Assembly: GCA_029940125.1 (NCBI GenBank)
Contig: JAOZRP010000119.1
Span: forward strand, 1-7,099
Direction of reading: 5' to 3'
DNA from: a bacterium
GTDB lineage: Bacteria > Desulfobacterota > Anaeroferrophillalia > Anaeroferrophillales > Anaeroferrophillaceae
DNA: 7,099 nucleotides
Position numbers and translations under genes: made by a program
In this document: positions 5,444-7,099 of the stretch, one piece after another
How positions within the stretch are numbered: position 1 is the first letter of the stretch
Layout: the number at the start of each line of letters is the position of its first letter
Notes under the pieces: generated by a model
Seen by the model: only the letters and a program-made list of their open reading frames with translations
Told to the model about the DNA's origin: nothing
The model's database searches: none

Positions 5444-5848
5444 ATGATGGCGGAAGCAAAGAGGAAAAACTCCCCCCCCCTGAAAACCTATCGCATTGGC
5501 GAGATAGGCAAGCTGCTGGATATGAGTTCCCGCACCATCCGCTACTACGAAGAAATCGGTCTGCTCAACACGGTTAAAAGGATGGAAGGCGGCCGGCGCA
5601 TCTATACCGACAACGATCTCCGTCGCCTGCGCTTCATTAAAAAACTCAAGCTTCTCGGTCTCTCCCTCAGCGAAATGGCCGAGCTGGAACGCATTTACTC
5701 CATCCACCGCTCCAATAAAAAGGTTTTGCCCCGGGTGGTCGAGCTTCTCCATCGTCACAGCACCGAGATTGACAACCGCATCAAGGAGCTGAGCAAGCTG
5801 AAAAGCGAGATCGAAAACTATATCACCCGGATTGAAGAAAAGTTGTGA
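5444..5848 (+). CDS. MerR-family transcriptional regulator
   Basis: DNA-binding regulator of 134 residues. The N-terminal winged helix-turn-helix begins at about Tyr16 (YRIGEIGKLLDMSSRTIRYY, ending near 35) and includes the family hallmark RTIRYYEEIGLL. The wing GGRRIYTDNDLRRL follows (about 49-62). Residues from about 93 to the end form a charged, probably coiled-coil dimerisation helix. There are no cysteines, so it is not a classical metal-sensing MerR, and no separate ligand domain is visible. MerR proteins of similar size (LiuR type) control branched-chain amino acid or fatty acid catabolism in other proteobacteria. By that analogy and by its divergent position it may control the liv/ligase block; this is inference. 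The ribosome binding site AAGGTG is at 5434-5439. A second ATG at 5447 is equally usable. A run of nine C's (5472-5480) lies in codons 10-13. It overlaps the next gene by GTGA. Confidence 0.9.
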   Translation: MMAEAKRKNSPPLKTYRIGEIGKLLDMSSRTIRYYEEIGLLNTVKRMEGGRRIYTDNDLRRLRFIKKLKLLGLSLSEMAELERIYSIHRSNKKVLPRVVELLHRHSTEIDNRIKELSKLKSEIENYITRIEEKL

Positions 5849-7083
5849 AGCTTTCCGAACCCCACAAGCCCGCCCCGTCCAGCCGCTTCGACGCCCCCTA
5901 CGCCTGCGTGCCGCCGGGGGAGGTCACCGGCAGAATCGCAGCCCTGCAGGAAAAGATGCGGACGGCGGCGCTGGGCGGCTGCCTGCTGCTGCAGAACATC
6001 GACATTTTCTACTTTACCGGCACCATGCAGGACGGGGCCCTGTTTATTCCCGCCCGGGACGAACCCACTTTCTGGATCCGGCGCGGCCTTGAGCGGGGCC
6101 GGGCTGAATCGCCGCTCGAAAAGCTTTGTCCCTGGGACAGCTTCGAGCAGGTCTGCCGGGAAGTCAAAAACCGGCTGCCGGCAATGGCAAAACTGGGCAT
6201 GGAGCTTGACATCCTGCCCGCCAGGCTGTTTCAACGCTACGCCGACCAGCTGCCGGGCCTGATCCTGACCGACGTCAGCCCGCTCATCCGGAAACAGCGG
6301 GCCATAAAAAGCGACTACGAGCTGGAATGCATCAAGAAAGCCTGCCGCGTCACCAGCGAGGTGTTCGCCGCCGCTAAAACCCTGATCAAACCCGGCATCA
6401 CCGAGCTGGAACTGCAGGCCGAACTGGAATACCAGGCCCGCATCCGCGGACATTTAGGCATCGGCCGCATGCGTGCCTGGAACAACGAGCTTTTTTTCGG
6501 CCACGTTATTTCCGGCCCCGCCGCCGCCGTCCGCGGCTACCTGGACGCCCCCACCAACGGCATCGGCCTGGACCCCGCCTTTCCCCAGGGAGCAACCATC
6601 CAGGTCCTGCGGCCGGGCGTCCCGGTCAGCATTGATTTCATGGTCAACTACCGCGGCTACCTGGACGACGCCACCCGGATGTTCTGCCTCGGGGAGCCGG
6701 ATGCAAAGACGGCCCGGGCCCACCGCGACCTGCTGGAGCTCAACCACCGGCTGCTGGCCGCCGTCAAACCGGGACTTGAGGCCGGAAATATCTTCGAACT
6801 GGCCGTGGAACTGGCAGAGGCCATGGGCTACGGCGACCATTTCCTCGGCAGCGGTCCGGACCGGGTTTCCTTTGTCGGCCACGGCGTCGGCCTCGAGGTG
6901 GATGAGTTCCCCTTCCTGGCCAGGGGCAGCCGACTGCCCCTGGAGCCGGGCATGGTCTTTGCCCTGGAGCCAAAATTCATCTTCCCCGGCCACGGGGTGG
7001 CCACCATTGAAAACACCTGCCTGGTAACCCAAAACGGCGTTGAACGGCTGACCGGAGACGACGAAGCCATCGTCGTGGTCTAA
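5845..7083 (+). CDS. M24-family metallopeptidase (Xaa-Pro aminopeptidase/creatinase-like)
   Basis: Predicted cytoplasmic enzyme of the pita-bread fold, 412 residues. An N-terminal creatinase-like domain (about 25-150) precedes the M24 catalytic domain (about 155-412). The five dinuclear metal ligands are all visible: Asp264 (SIDFM), Asp275 (DDATR), His346 (GHGVGL), Glu375 (LEPKF) and Glu389 (IENT). His220 (FFGHVISG) matches the usual substrate-binding histidine. Asp353 stands where prolidases often have the second His of HGxGLxxHE. The enzyme is therefore likely metal-active, but may be a peptidase, a prolidase or a non-peptidase hydrolase such as creatinase. The start is GTG at 5845, overlapping the merR stop as GTGA, with only a weak purine-rich site upstream, so translation is probably coupled to merR. 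There is no signal peptide. Its codons are more GC-rich than those of merR. Its link to the transporter is unknown. Confidence 0.88.
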   Translation: MKLSEPHKPAPSSRFDAPYACVPPGEVTGRIAALQEKMRTAALGGCLLLQNIDIFYFTGTMQDGALFIPARDEPTFWIRRGLERGRAESPLEKLCPWDSFEQVCREVKNRLPAMAKLGMELDILPARLFQRYADQLPGLILTDVSPLIRKQRAIKSDYELECIKKACRVTSEVFAAAKTLIKPGITELELQAELEYQARIRGHLGIGRMRAWNNELFFGHVISGPAAAVRGYLDAPTNGIGLDPAFPQGATIQVLRPGVPVSIDFMVNYRGYLDDATRMFCLGEPDAKTARAHRDLLELNHRLLAAVKPGLEAGNIFELAVELAEAMGYGDHFLGSGPDRVSFVGHGVGLEVDEFPFLARGSRLPLEPGMVFALEPKFIFPGHGVATIENTCLVTQNGVERLTGDDEAIVVV

Positions 7084-7099
7084 TGCGGGAATAAAGCCC

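Overview
The window carries two divergent gene blocks separated by a 561-base AT-rich intergenic region. The left block reads leftward: livG (ABC transporter ATPase), then an ANL-superfamily acyl-CoA synthetase, then livH and livM (two permeases of a branched-chain amino acid type transporter). The right block reads rightward: a small MerR-family regulator that overlaps by 4 bases the start of an M24-family metallopeptidase-like gene. There are no rRNA, tRNA, CRISPR, transposase or phage genes.

The organism is probably a Gram-negative bacterium of the Desulfobacterota/Deltaproteobacteria type. This rests on the gene arrangement (a FAA1-like acyl-CoA synthetase embedded in a liv operon), the GC-rich coding DNA with AT-rich intergenic DNA, and 7-base-period intergenic repeats, which I recall seeing in such genomes. 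It is inference from style, not a database match.

Left block (69-4882, minus strand). LivG, LivH and LivM supply one ATPase and both permeases of a HAAT-family importer. The second ATPase (LivF) and the periplasmic binding protein (LivK) are not here and would be expected beyond the left edge. The synthetase stop codon directly abuts the livH start, and the livH ribosome binding site lies inside the synthetase's Gly-rich C-terminal codons, so the two are very likely translationally coupled. A ligase built into an importer operon suggests the imported solute may be a carboxylic acid that is activated to a CoA thioester, or that transport is linked to branched-chain amino acid or fatty acid catabolism.

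Middle (4883-5443). Near livG there is a plausible promoter, an A/T-tract block and a perfect 16-base palindrome (4981-4996) that looks like an operator. Nearer the regulator there is a 10-bp-stem hairpin (5282-5309), a stretch with heptad periodicity (5310-5386) and a perfect 15-bp inverted repeat (5389-5420).

Right block (5444-7083, plus strand). The MerR-like regulator has an intact helix-turn-helix, no cysteines and a C-terminal helix. It contains a run of nine C's near its start, at which loss of a single base would create an immediate stop. The M24 protein keeps all five metal ligands of the pita-bread fold. The divergent layout makes the MerR protein a candidate regulator of the liv/ligase block, but this is not proven by the sequence.

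The best candidates for something undescribed are the intergenic structures (heptad repeats, two long inverted repeats, the 16-base palindrome) and the C9 tract in the regulator. The genes themselves belong to known families.
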